Program-made: the position numbers and the translations under genes
The notes under the pieces: model-generated
The model's database searches: none
The model's input: the letters and a program-made list of their open reading frames with translations, nothing else
Told to the model about the DNA's origin: nothing
Shown: piece after piece, positions 34,903-42,743 of the stretch
Layout of the letters: each line of letters starts with the position of its first letter
Numbering within the stretch: the stretch's first letter is position 1
NCBI RefSeq assembly: GCF_000243415.2
Contig: NZ_KI912270.1
Span: forward strand, 2,852,001-2,916,000
From: Mycolicibacterium tusciae JS617
GTDB taxonomy: Bacteria > Actinomycetota > Actinomycetes > Mycobacteriales > Mycobacteriaceae
Reading direction: 5' to 3'
Length of the DNA: 64,000 nucleotides

Positions 34903-35411
34903 AAGTCGCCGGAGTTGCGGCGCAGTGTCTCGATGGACTCCGCGAGCGAGCGTGACTGGCTGTCAGACATGCCGATATCGGCGAACACCTCGGTGTTGAG
35001 TGTGACTGTGGCGTCTTCCACCGTCGACCGGCCGAGATCAGTGATCTGCACCAGGGTGGTGCGTCCGTCGGTCGGATGGGGGATGCGTTCGACCAGGCCG
35101 TCGGCCTCCAGCCGCCGGATGGCATGCGTGACGCTGGTGACGTGTACCTGCAGCCGGTCGGACGCCTTGGTGATCGGCAGCGCGCCGCCGCGGCTGAACG
35201 CCAGCAGCCGCAACAATTCGTATCGGGAAAAGCTGAGGTCGTACGGCCGCAGCGCATTCTCGACCCGGGCCAGCAGAATCTGGTGCGCCCGCATCACCGA
35301 CGTGACCGCGACCATGCCGTCGGCAACGTCGCCCCAGCCGGAGCGCTCCCAGTTGGTGCGCGCCAACGCGATGGGATCGCGCTTGCGCGGCCACGGAGGT
35401 TGGGAGGGCAC
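34899..35411 (-). CDS. MarR-family transcriptional regulator
   Basis: 170-aa winged-helix regulator. The DNA-binding region is around residues 65-125 (SRYELLRLLAFSRGGALPITKASDRLQ, VTSVTHAIRRLEADGLVERIPHPTDGRTTLVQIT). It starts with GTG 35411. It lies 53 bp downstream of the aminotransferase on the same strand, so it could be the last gene of the SigL-linked operon or an independent unit. In M. tuberculosis a MarR-like gene (Rv0737) follows sigL-rslA directly, as I recall. That would make the four enzyme genes between rslA and this gene an insertion relative to M. tuberculosis, and this gene a conserved flank. Confidence 0.87.
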   Translation of the reverse strand: MPSQPPWPRKRDPIALARTNWERSGWGDVADGMVAVTSVMRAHQILLARVENALRPYDLSFSRYELLRLLAFSRGGALPITKASDRLQVHVTSVTHAIRRLEADGLVERIPHPTDGRTTLVQITDLGRSTVEDATVTLNTEVFADIGMSDSQSRSLAESIETLRRNSGDF

Positions 35412-35464
35412 GCCTCTTCATACCGCACCCGGCAGGTTCCGGTTGCGGGGATGACCCGTCTGCG

Positions 35465-36502
35465 TCAGTGGAGCGCGGCCCCCACGGCGGTCAACACTGC
35501 CCGGGTGGACTGGCGGCTACCGACGGTGATGCGCACGCCACCGTCGGCGTAGCCGCGGACATTCAATCCGGTCTCGGCGAACACCTCCCGCCACTTCCGA
35601 CCCCACGGCGGCAGGTAGACGAAGTTGGCGTGCGTGTCAGTGCTGTAAACACCCATGGCTCTCAGCCGCATCCACAGATAGCGACGCTCGACAGTGATGA
35701 TCCGGATACGTTGTTGCAGCTCGCTTTCCGCATCGTACGACGCGGCGACCGCCACCAGTCCGGTGATGGCGATACCGAACGGTTGCTGCATGGTCCACAG
35801 TTTGCGAGCCAGCCCGGGGGCGCAGAAACCGTAGCCGACGCGAAGCCCGGCCAGCCCGTACGCCTTCGAGAAGGTTCGCACTACCACCACGTTCGGGTGC
35901 CGCGCGACGAGCGCCGGACCATCGATTCGATGGTGCGGCGAGACGAACTCCACATAGGCCTCGTCGAGCACCACGACGGTTCCAGCCGGGACTCGGCGAA
36001 GAAACCGCTCGATATCTGCCGGCGAGTCAATGGTTCCCGTCGGATTATGCGGTCGGCACAGCACCACGACGCGGGCGTTCGCGGCCGCGTCGGCCATGGC
36101 ATCGAGATCGTGATGGCCGTGCGCGTCGAGGCCGACGGTCACCGACTCCAGCCGCGCCATCTTGGCGAAGATCGGAAAGCCGTCGAATGTCGGCGACGCC
36201 ATCACCATCCGGTCACCCGGATTGGTGAGCGCGTTCAGCACCTGCATGATGACACCTGTGGCGCCGACCCCGATGATGACCTGCTCGTCGCACACACCGA
36301 CATGGCCGGCAATCAGGGTGCGGAGCCGCTCGGGCAGGAACTCCGGATACCGATTACCCGAGTCGATCGCGCAGACAAGCGCAGACCGAACCGTCGACAG
36401 TGGTGGAAAGGGATTCTCGTTGAGCGACAGCGCCATCGGGTTCACCGCGCCGGGTAAAGCTCCGACGACAGCATCCGTCACATGCCGATTCGGTGTGGAC
36501 AT
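35465..36502 (-). CDS. class I/II PLP aminotransferase, HisC-like
   Basis: 345-aa fold-type I PLP enzyme resembling histidinol-phosphate or aromatic aminotransferases. Substrate/PLP motifs: LSLNENPFPP near the N-terminus, VGVGATGVIMQVL, CRPHNPTGT, VVLDEAYVEF, and Schiff-base Lys about 212 in RTFSKAYGLAGLRVGYG. ATG 36502 overlaps the stop of the upstream KAS III gene by one base (TGATG), so they are coupled; GTG 36520 is an alternative. As the fourth enzyme gene of the operon it is expected to aminate a ketone made by the ThDP/KAS enzymes. A primary role in histidine synthesis is unlikely because no his genes are nearby. Confidence 0.88.
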   Translation of the reverse strand: MSTPNRHVTDAVVGALPGAVNPMALSLNENPFPPLSTVRSALVCAIDSGNRYPEFLPERLRTLIAGHVGVCDEQVIIGVGATGVIMQVLNALTNPGDRMVMASPTFDGFPIFAKMARLESVTVGLDAHGHHDLDAMADAAANARVVVLCRPHNPTGTIDSPADIERFLRRVPAGTVVVLDEAYVEFVSPHHRIDGPALVARHPNVVVVRTFSKAYGLAGLRVGYGFCAPGLARKLWTMQQPFGIAITGLVAVAASYDAESELQQRIRIITVERRYLWMRLRAMGVYSTDTHANFVYLPPWGRKWREVFAETGLNVRGYADGGVRITVGSRQSTRAVLTAVGAALH

Positions 36503-37512
36503 CAGCCTCGACCGCCCCACCTGACGGCGGCGGCTCCCGCGAAGTCCCCGGCATGGGCGAAAGCCGACATCAGCACGAGGTCGCCCCTCTTCAGCTGGCC
36601 TTCGGTGATGGCGCGGTCCAGGTTGACCGGAATTCCCGCGGCGAACAGATTCCCACAGTCCTCGAACGTATCGCGGTGCCGTTCCTTCGGAAGTTCGAGC
36701 GCCTCACGCCAGTTCCGCAGGAACGCGCGATTCGGCTGATTGGTGACCAGGAGGTCAAGATCCTTGGGCTTCACACCGATTCGGTCGCAGACGGCGTAGG
36801 AGACTTCGGGCACCTGGCGGTTACCGCGGGCCAGCACCTTGGTGATCTTGCTTTCGGTGAAGCCGATGCTGGCCTCCCCTGGCCCGGGCTGCCACCATTT
36901 ACGAGGCGGATCGACCGCGAGTGTCATGTCGCCCGCGAACTCCCCATACGTGCGGCATTCGATGTCAAGGATCGGCGACTCGTCCGACAGGGTCACCAGC
37001 CCGACCGCGGCGCCATCGCCGGGTACCGACGCCTGGGCCTTGGTCCGAACCGTCGGCTGGTCGAACGCCTGGCCCGCCGCGTTCTGGGCTATCGCGACCA
37101 GCGCGGTTCGGCCTTCACCCGACTCGATCAGATTGCGTGCGACCTTAAGCCCGAGTACGAATGCCGCGCATCCGCCGTTGTGCAGGTCGAGGACCCAATT
37201 CGGTTTCATGCCAAGGCGATGCGCCATTCCACCACCACCACCGTAAAACGGCATGTCCGGCATCTGGGTGTGGGTGATGAGGATATCGGCACCGGCGACC
37301 ATGTCGTGACCGTGGCGTTCGATCAGCCCGGCCGCGGCGCGCTCCACCATGTCGATGGCGGTTTCGTCCTCGGCCACATGATGACGGAACTTGGGCGCCC
37401 GGAACATCACATTGTCCCGCAGGTCGTCAGACTCGGCGAACTGCGCGTAGTAGTCGGCGCTGATCGGTTCTCCCGGCAGATACGTCGACACATCGAGAAG
37501 GCTGACGCTCAT
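36502..37512 (-). CDS. KAS III (FabH)-like acyl-condensing or acyl-transfer enzyme with altered catalytic triad
   Basis: 336-aa thiolase-fold protein. The nucleophile Cys, about 115, lies in LHNGGCAAFVLGL, the position of FabH Cys112. The third triad residue Asn (about 288) is in EDCGNLFAAGIPVNL. The second residue, normally His in HQAN, is Asn here: TNQPNRAFL (about 256). Loss of that His argues against ordinary malonyl-ACP decarboxylation and favours an acyltransferase or unusual C-C bond role. No acyl carrier protein is encoded beside it. It follows the SRPBCC gene by 7 bp and is coupled to the aminotransferase. Confidence 0.85.
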   Translation of the reverse strand: MSVSLLDVSTYLPGEPISADYYAQFAESDDLRDNVMFRAPKFRHHVAEDETAIDMVERAAAGLIERHGHDMVAGADILITHTQMPDMPFYGGGGGMAHRLGMKPNWVLDLHNGGCAAFVLGLKVARNLIESGEGRTALVAIAQNAAGQAFDQPTVRTKAQASVPGDGAAVGLVTLSDESPILDIECRTYGEFAGDMTLAVDPPRKWWQPGPGEASIGFTESKITKVLARGNRQVPEVSYAVCDRIGVKPKDLDLLVTNQPNRAFLRNWREALELPKERHRDTFEDCGNLFAAGIPVNLDRAITEGQLKRGDLVLMSAFAHAGDFAGAAAVRWGGRG

Positions 37513-37519
37513 GAGTTCC

Positions 37520-38191
37520 TCACTTCATCCAATCCGGCTTGACGGCAAGGCCGTTGCTATGGCGATATTCGGCGATCGCCTTGAGGTTCTTCAACTCCAG
37601 TAGGTGACCCGGGCCGAACATGTCCCAGAAATCCCCCACCCACACCGGCCGCTTGGGCGGCGCGGTCTCCGGGTACGGGTTCTTGTCGTAGAACGGATGG
37701 TGGCAGTTTGTCCACAGCACCACCGAGCCCGGCTTGTCGAATACCAACTGCGCATCGATGATTCGCATCAGATAGATCATCCAGAGGTGCTTGCCCTGAT
37801 CCCAGGCGCAGTGATAGTCGATCGTCCGCGATTCGGGATTGGCGACAGTGCGGGTGTAGATCGGGCTGCCGGTCTCCCCGCCGAGTTTGTCATAGGCCAC
37901 CCACAGGCCCGGTTCCTCCGTCGGCTCGAAGCCGCGCAGGCTGTAGGTCCACTCCTCCAGGCAGCGAGTGTCGGCCAACCATTCGTAGAGCTCATCTGGC
38001 GGGCAGTCCACATAATCATTTACGGTGCAGTACGTTCCGAACACCTCATCGTGCGGATAGACCGAACGCATCATCTCCATGATGATCGGTGTCGCCTTCT
38101 CCCTTGGCGAGGTCTCGACGCGGATCACACCGTCGATCGGATCGGTGGTACCCCGATCGACTGCGATGTCCTCAAGTGCGGGCAGTGACAT
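37520..38191 (-). CDS. SRPBCC/START-like protein
   Basis: 223 aa; no family is recognised with certainty. The stretch around residues 55-200 has SRPBCC character: NDYVDCPPDELYEWLADTRC resembles the usual start of such folds ('v..p.e.vw..ltd...w'), followed by alternating strands rich in Trp/Tyr and an amphipathic C-terminal helix. These folds bind hydrophobic ligands and include polyketide cyclases and aromatases, so binding or cyclising the pathway intermediate is plausible but unproven. ATG 38191 has a strong AAAGGAG site. It overlaps the end of the ThDP gene by 20 bp, showing tight operon packing. Confidence 0.65.
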   Translation of the reverse strand: MSLPALEDIAVDRGTTDPIDGVIRVETSPREKATPIIMEMMRSVYPHDEVFGTYCTVNDYVDCPPDELYEWLADTRCLEEWTYSLRGFEPTEEPGLWVAYDKLGGETGSPIYTRTVANPESRTIDYHCAWDQGKHLWMIYLMRIIDAQLVFDKPGSVVLWTNCHHPFYDKNPYPETAPPKRPVWVGDFWDMFGPGHLLELKNLKAIAEYRHSNGLAVKPDWMK

Positions 38192-39902
38192 ATGAGTGCT
38201 CCTTTTTGGTGATGGACGGTTTGGTGGCAGCACCGGCGCCGTTGCCGAGGAAGGCTGCGAATGGGGGCACTTCATCCGCGGAGCACTCGAGACTTATTAC
38301 CGATGGGCCGTCGAGGGCGAGTGCGGCCTCGAGCGCGGCCGGCAACGCGTCGAGATCGTGAACGTCCACCGATCGCAGCTCCGGGAACATCGCCGCCAGT
38401 CCGGCACCCAACCGGCTCGGTCCGAACCGGTTGTAGCTGTAGACGTCGCCGTAGAACTGTTGCTCACGCGTCACACACATCGCGTGGGCATGGTTGTCGA
38501 ACAGCAGAAAGGTGACCGGCAGCCGGTATTGCAGTGCCGTGTGAATCTCCATGCCGTGCATGAAGAATGAGCCGTCACCGGCGATGACAACGGTGCGCCC
38601 CCTTGAGTCTGCACCGCGGCCGAACGCCACGCCGATCCCTGCGCCGAAGCTGTAGCCCATCCCTCCCATGCCCAGCGCGACGATGAACCGGCCATCGCGG
38701 CGGACCGGCAGGTGATGTATCGCCGAGGCGCCGATGTTGCCGGCATCGACGACGACGTCGGATCCATCGGGCAGTATCCGATCGAGCACCGTCATCGCAT
38801 CGCGGTACCGAATCCCCGGCCCACTGTGGTCCGGCGTGCGCAACTCCGTACGCCGTACCGTATCTGGCACGCGGACGCGGGCCGGGCGGCCTCGGCCTGA
38901 CAGTGCGGCGGTGAGCATCGACAGCGATCCGCGCAAGTCATCGGTGTGTACGTGGGTGCACGGCAGGTGCGGCGTCTCGGCGCCGATCGAGTACACGCGC
39001 GTCGACGCCAGAGCGTCGTCCAGACCCGCCCGGGCCGTCACCGACAGCCGGGTACCGACCACGAGGCACAACGCGCTCTCGGCAATGGCATTGGCGACGC
39101 TCGGATGGCCCATCACGCCAGTCACTCCCAGCGCGGACGACGATCCCATCCCGGGCGTGCCCGCGACATCTTTGGCGTCGGGCACGCACGCCACCCGCGC
39201 CCGCAACAGCGAACGCAACTGCTCGAGTTCTGCGCGAGCGTCATCACGAGCCACCTGTTCGCCTGCGATGATCGTGACCGACCCGTCGACCCGCCGAAGC
39301 GCCCGCGCGATCGGATGCGGATCGCCGATGTGCACGTCCCGCTGATCGACGAAGACGTCGCTGCCGTTTACCGCGCGAAGTGCCGCCTGCTGAATATCCT
39401 TGGGCAGCAACAGCACTGCCGGTCCTCCGGAGCGGGCGGCGGCAACCGCCTCCGGCAGCGCCGTGATGATGCCTTCGGGTGTCGTCACCCGCTTGCAGTA
39501 GACCGACACCGCCGAGAACAGCGCCGCGGCGTCGAGTGCGCCGTTGCGACCGCTGGTGTCCTGAAACGCACCCCGCCCGTCCAGGGAGGTAGGTGCCTGC
39601 CCGATCAGCGCCAGCACCGGAATCCGGCTCGCGAAGGCCTCTCCGAGGCCCGGCACTGTGTTGAGGCATCCGCCACCCGATGTCGCGGCCACGACGCCGA
39701 GCCCGGCCCCACTGCGGCTGTATCCGTCGGCCATTGTCGCAGCGGAGAATTCGTGCTTGGCAAGCACTGCCGTGATGTCCGTGCGATAGAACGCCGCATC
39801 GTAGAGGTCTTCGATATTGGCGCCGTCGACGCCGAAAATGTAGCCGGCGCCGATCCCAGCGAGATACTCGACAATGTGGTCGACAACTCGATGCCTGGCC
39901 AT
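38172..39902 (-). CDS. thiamine-diphosphate-dependent enzyme, acetolactate-synthase-like
   Basis: 576 aa, three-domain ThDP enzyme, first gene of the four-enzyme operon. The catalytic Glu that activates ThDP is about residue 51 in AKHEFSAATMADGYSRSG. The central domain contains GTRLSVTARAG. The C-terminal PP domain has the GDGS motif (VIAGDGSFFMHGME, about 442) ending in the expected LLFDN metal-binding Asn. Such enzymes decarboxylate 2-oxoacids and transfer the acyl anion to an aldehyde, ketone or acyl thioester. It is not the housekeeping acetolactate synthase: no ilvN subunit is adjacent and it is preceded by a SigL-type promoter. Ribosome site AGGTG lies upstream of ATG 39902. Confidence 0.88.
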   Translation of the reverse strand: MARHRVVDHIVEYLAGIGAGYIFGVDGANIEDLYDAAFYRTDITAVLAKHEFSAATMADGYSRSGAGLGVVAATSGGGCLNTVPGLGEAFASRIPVLALIGQAPTSLDGRGAFQDTSGRNGALDAAALFSAVSVYCKRVTTPEGIITALPEAVAAARSGGPAVLLLPKDIQQAALRAVNGSDVFVDQRDVHIGDPHPIARALRRVDGSVTIIAGEQVARDDARAELEQLRSLLRARVACVPDAKDVAGTPGMGSSSALGVTGVMGHPSVANAIAESALCLVVGTRLSVTARAGLDDALASTRVYSIGAETPHLPCTHVHTDDLRGSLSMLTAALSGRGRPARVRVPDTVRRTELRTPDHSGPGIRYRDAMTVLDRILPDGSDVVVDAGNIGASAIHHLPVRRDGRFIVALGMGGMGYSFGAGIGVAFGRGADSRGRTVVIAGDGSFFMHGMEIHTALQYRLPVTFLLFDNHAHAMCVTREQQFYGDVYSYNRFGPSRLGAGLAAMFPELRSVDVHDLDALPAALEAALALDGPSVISLECSADEVPPFAAFLGNGAGAATKPSITKKEHSYVTART

Positions 39903-39944
39903 ATGTCACCTGTCCCCTATGCTCGTCGAGCGGCTTATACAGAG

Positions 39945-39972
39945 GACACGAGTGGCTAGTGGATTTGGTTCA
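39945..39972 (-). promoter_or_regulatory. predicted SigL promoter for the ThDP-SRPBCC-KAS-aminotransferase operon
   Basis: On the minus strand, TGAACC (39967-39972), a 16-bp spacer, and CGTGTC (39945-39950). This matches the consensus I recall for SigL promoters in M. tuberculosis (TGAACC with CGTgtc). It starts 15 bp after the rslA stop and predicts transcription about 35 nt before the ThDP start codon. The same -35, the same spacing and a CGT core occur before sigL itself, which supports it. Confidence 0.75.
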
Positions 39973-39986
39973 CCCCGTGGCTCGAA

Positions 39987-40715
39987 TCACAGTTGCTTTT
40001 CCAGCAGTACCTGACCCGAGTCAGACGAAACCAGTTGCACAGCAGCGATTTCCTCCATCGGGAGGGGGGTGTTTGCGCTGGGCAGCGCCGTCGCACCGGA
40101 CAGTCCGAGCCACGTCGCGACCTGACTCTGACTGCCGTCGCGGCCGACGATGACCATGCCCAGGTTCTGCGGCGGCGCGTCGCGTCGGCCCCAGTCTCCG
40201 TACGTGCACGCCATATCGATGCGGGTACCCCACCCGTAACCGGTCATGCTGATGGTCGCGTTGATCGGTGTCTCAGACACCTTCGTCATCTCCATCGCGG
40301 CGACCTGTCCTGTGCCGGTCTGCATCCCGAGACTGTCCGGGCGGATCGCGATCACCAGACCGATCGCCAGCACGGCCGCCGCCACGGCGAGCGCGGCAGT
40401 GGTCACCCACCGGGAGCGCCTGCGACGCGCGTCGACGCGGTGCAGCAGCGAATCCAGCACCTGCGGTCGCAACTGCGGCTCAGCAGAGTCCCCGTCGAGA
40501 GACGCAACGTCGGCGGAGTCGAGTTTGGCGAGCAAGGGCGGGATTTCACCCAATTCCGCCACGGCGGCGCGACACCGCGAGCACGTCTGCAGGTGCGCTT
40601 CGTATTCTCGGCGGTCGTCTGCGGATAGGGAGCCAAGGACGTAGGCGGCGTCCCACGTCGCATAGCGATCGTCGTCCACGTCGTCACCCCCTCTGGGTAG
40701 CCCGAACAGTGTCAT
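39987..40715 (-). CDS. rslA: anti-sigma-L factor RslA (ZAS domain, membrane-anchored)
   Basis: 242-aa anti-sigma factor holding SigL inactive at the membrane. The cytosolic N-terminus has the zinc-binding motif H41-x3-C45-x2-C48 (HLQTCSRC), a membrane helix lies at ~104-126, and the extracytoplasmic domain ends in AAVQLVSSDSGQVLLEKQL, close to M. tuberculosis Rv0736. In the M. tuberculosis protein zinc release on oxidation frees SigL; conservation of the ligands suggests the same here. Its ATG overlaps the sigL stop (ATGA), giving stoichiometric co-translation. The downstream operon begins just after it. Confidence 0.94.
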   Translation of the reverse strand: MTLFGLPRGGDDVDDDRYATWDAAYVLGSLSADDRREYEAHLQTCSRCRAAVAELGEIPPLLAKLDSADVASLDGDSAEPQLRPQVLDSLLHRVDARRRRSRWVTTAALAVAAAVLAIGLVIAIRPDSLGMQTGTGQVAAMEMTKVSETPINATISMTGYGWGTRIDMACTYGDWGRRDAPPQNLGMVIVGRDGSQSQVATWLGLSGATALPSANTPLPMEEIAAVQLVSSDSGQVLLEKQL

Positions 40716-41245
40716 CTCCTCACCCCCATCTCCTGCAGCTTGAGTCGCAGGGCCCGCATCCCGTAGTGCAGCCGCGACTTCACGGTGCCCTCGGCGATGT
40801 CCAGTTCGGCGGCGATCTGCGCGGTGCTGGCGCCTTGGTAATACGCGCGGCTGATGACCGCCCGGTGGTCCTCGGACAGCTGGGCCATGGCCTCAATGAG
40901 CAACATGCGGTCCAACGCCGTCTCCACCTCGTCGGGCCCCGCGTGGTCGGCCGCCTTCTCCATGTCGGGCGTGCCCGATTCGCTGCGGAACCTCGCGCTT
41001 CGTCTCTCGTCGATAACGAGGTTACGCGCGACGGTGAACAGCCACGCCCGCGCGGATCTCTCTTTGTCAGCGGTCACCTCGGGGTGGCGCCACGCACGCA
41101 GTAGCGTCTCCTGCACGACATCCTCCGCCCGAGCCGTATCCCCGGTGAGCCGCACGGCGTAGCGCCAAAGAGCTGCGGCGTGCTCTTCATAGAGCACCCG
41201 CATGACCTGGCCGTCCAGTCGTGCCCTAGTCTCCGGGTCGTCCAA
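40712..41245 (-). CDS. sigL: ECF sigma factor SigL
   Basis: 177-aa extracytoplasmic-function sigma factor with regions 2 (LYEEHAAALWRYAVRLTGD, AEDVVQETLLRAW, ARNLVIDERRSARF) and 4 (AMAQLSEDHRAVISRAYYQGAS, TAQIAAELDIAEGTVKSRLHYGMRALR). It starts with TTG 41245, seven bases after GGAGG; an internal ATG further in would remove part of region 2. It is followed by its anti-sigma factor with start-stop overlap. A SigL-type promoter sits just upstream, indicating autoregulation as known in M. tuberculosis. Confidence 0.94.
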   Translation of the reverse strand: MDDPETRARLDGQVMRVLYEEHAAALWRYAVRLTGDTARAEDVVQETLLRAWRHPEVTADKERSARAWLFTVARNLVIDERRSARFRSESGTPDMEKAADHAGPDEVETALDRMLLIEAMAQLSEDHRAVISRAYYQGASTAQIAAELDIAEGTVKSRLHYGMRALRLKLQEMGVRR

Positions 41246-41263
41246 ATTTCAACCTCCGTTGGT

Positions 41264-41291
41264 AATACGAGGTTGCGGGGCATCCGGTTCA
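41264..41291 (-). promoter_or_regulatory. predicted autoregulatory SigL promoter of sigL-rslA
   Basis: On the minus strand, TGAACC (41286-41291), a 16-bp spacer, then CGTATT (41264-41269). The predicted start lies near 41257, so the GGAGG ribosome site would be at the very 5' end of the mRNA and the TTG start about 12 nt in. It shares its -35, spacer length and CGT core with the promoter at 39945-39972. Confidence 0.75.
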
Positions 41292-41381
41292 TTGTTGGCG
41301 GGTTGCCATACGTTGCCCAGTGTGGACTTGATGCACGCGAAACGCGACTAGCACGTGCGGGCAACCCACGTTCGGCGGGAT

Positions 41382-42185
41382 CTAGAGCAGCGTCAGAATC
41401 CGCGGTCCGTCATCGGTGACTGCCACGGTGTGCTCCCAATGTGCGGCACGGGAGCCGTCGGCGGTGACGACGGTCCATTCGTCTTCGAGAACAACCGTCT
41501 TCGTGGTGCCCAGGGTGAGCATCGGTTCGATGGCCAAAACGGATCCCGGCGCCAGGTGAGGACCGCGGCCGGGCGCCCCCTCATTGGGCAGGAACGGGTC
41601 CATGTGCATTTGCCTGCCGATGCCGTGACCGCCGTAGCCGGCGACGATTCCGAACTTGCGGTCGTACTTGGCCTCGGCGGCGTGCGTCCCGACCTCGATG
41701 GCGTGTGACACGTCGGTGAGCCGGTTGCCGGGAACCATCGCAGCGATGCCGGCCTCCATGGCCTCCCTGGTCGCCGCGGACAGCGCTTCGTCGACTCCGA
41801 TCAGCGCACCGATACCGAAGGTGACGGCCGAGTCGCCGTGCCAGCCATCGAGAATGGCCCCGCAGTCGATGGACACCAGATCACCCGATGCCAGGGTTTC
41901 GGATGCCGTGGGAATGCCATGCACCACACGGTCATTGACCGACGAGCAGATGCTGGCCGGGAAGCCGTGGTAGCCGAGGAACGACGGAATACCGCCACCG
42001 TCGCGGATCACCGATTCGGCGATCTCGTCCAGCTCGAGCGTCGATACGCCCGGGGCGGCGGCGTTGCGGACGGCCAGCAACGCGGAGGCAACGAGTGCGC
42101 CCGCGGCGGCCATGGCATCAAGTTCAGCGGGGGTCCGCTGCGGGACGACCCGGCGGCTCCGTAGCCCTGGCAGACCCATCATCAA
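41382..42185 (-). CDS. map: type I methionine aminopeptidase
   Basis: Removes N-terminal methionine co-translationally; 267 aa or slightly less. The five dinuclear metal ligands are in place: two Asp ([20 protein letters not shown]), His ([10 protein letters not shown]), Glu ([10 protein letters not shown]) and Glu (WEHTVAVT). The N-terminus has consecutive ATG codons (42185, 42182, 42179), so the exact start is open by one or two residues. Order secY-adk-map is the standard spc-distal arrangement. It is 136 bp upstream of sigL, whose promoter lies in that gap. Confidence 0.96.
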   Translation of the reverse strand: MMMGLPGLRSRRVVPQRTPAELDAMAAAGALVASALLAVRNAAAPGVSTLELDEIAESVIRDGGGIPSFLGYHGFPASICSSVNDRVVHGIPTASETLASGDLVSIDCGAILDGWHGDSAVTFGIGALIGVDEALSAATREAMEAGIAAMVPGNRLTDVSHAIEVGTHAAEAKYDRKFGIVAGYGGHGIGRQMHMDPFLPNEGAPGRGPHLAPGSVLAIEPMLTLGTTKTVVLEDEWTVVTADGSRAAHWEHTVAVTDDGPRILTLL

Positions 42186-42194
42186 TCCGTTCGG

Positions 42195-42743
42195 CTAGCG
42201 CCCGAGCGCCCGCAACGCCCGGGCGAAGACCTCGTCCAGGGCGCCGACCGCATCGACGGTCTGCAGATTGTTGTGCGAGTAGTACTCGAGCAACGGCTCA
42301 GTCTCGTCGCGGTACACCTGCATACGGTTACGGATCACGTCTTCGGTGTCGTCGGCCCGGCCACGGGCCTTGAGCCGCTTGAACAGCTCGTCCTCCGAGA
42401 CGGCGAACTCCAGGACGGCGTCGAGCTTGGTGTTGTGGTTCTTCAGCATCTCGTCGAGCGCCTTGGCCTGCTCAACCGAGCGAGGATAGCCGTCGAGGAT
42501 GAACCCGCCAGCCGCGTCCTCGTCTTCGATCCGGTCCTCGACCAGCGCATTGGTGAGGGTGCTTGGCACCAGGTCGCCGGCATCGAGGTAACGCTTGGCC
42601 TCGACCCCCAGTTCGGTGCCTTCGTTGATGTTCTTGCGGAACAGGTCTCCGGTCGAGATCTGCGGGATGCCGAGCTTCTCGGAGAGCTTCTGCGCCTGGG
42701 TTCCTTTGCCCGTCCCGGGCGGTCCGAGCAGCACGACTCTCAC
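42195..42743 (-). CDS. adk: adenylate kinase
   Basis: Interconverts ATP + AMP and 2 ADP; 182 aa, short-lid form without the zinc-binding LID insertion, usual for mycobacteria. P-loop [13 protein letters not shown]-binding [11 protein letters not shown] and [13 protein letters not shown], and the LID arginines in [19 protein letters not shown] are visible. GTG 42743 overlaps the secY stop (GTGA), so expression is coupled to the translocon gene. Confidence 0.98.
   Translation of the reverse strand: MRVVLLGPPGTGKGTQAQKLSEKLGIPQISTGDLFRKNINEGTELGVEAKRYLDAGDLVPSTLTNALVEDRIEDEDAAGGFILDGYPRSVEQAKALDEMLKNHNTKLDAVLEFAVSEDELFKRLKARGRADDTEDVIRNRMQVYRDETEPLLEYYSHNNLQTVDAVGALDEVFARALRALGR

Noticed and set aside
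35468..36457. 329-codon plus-strand frame opposite the aminotransferase
   Set aside because: Shadow of a gene with clear PLP motifs including the Schiff-base Lys.
36493..37542. 349-codon plus-strand frame opposite the KAS III-like gene
   Set aside because: Covers nearly the same bases as the KAS III-like gene, whose Cys and Asn motifs and coupled overlaps settle the coding strand.
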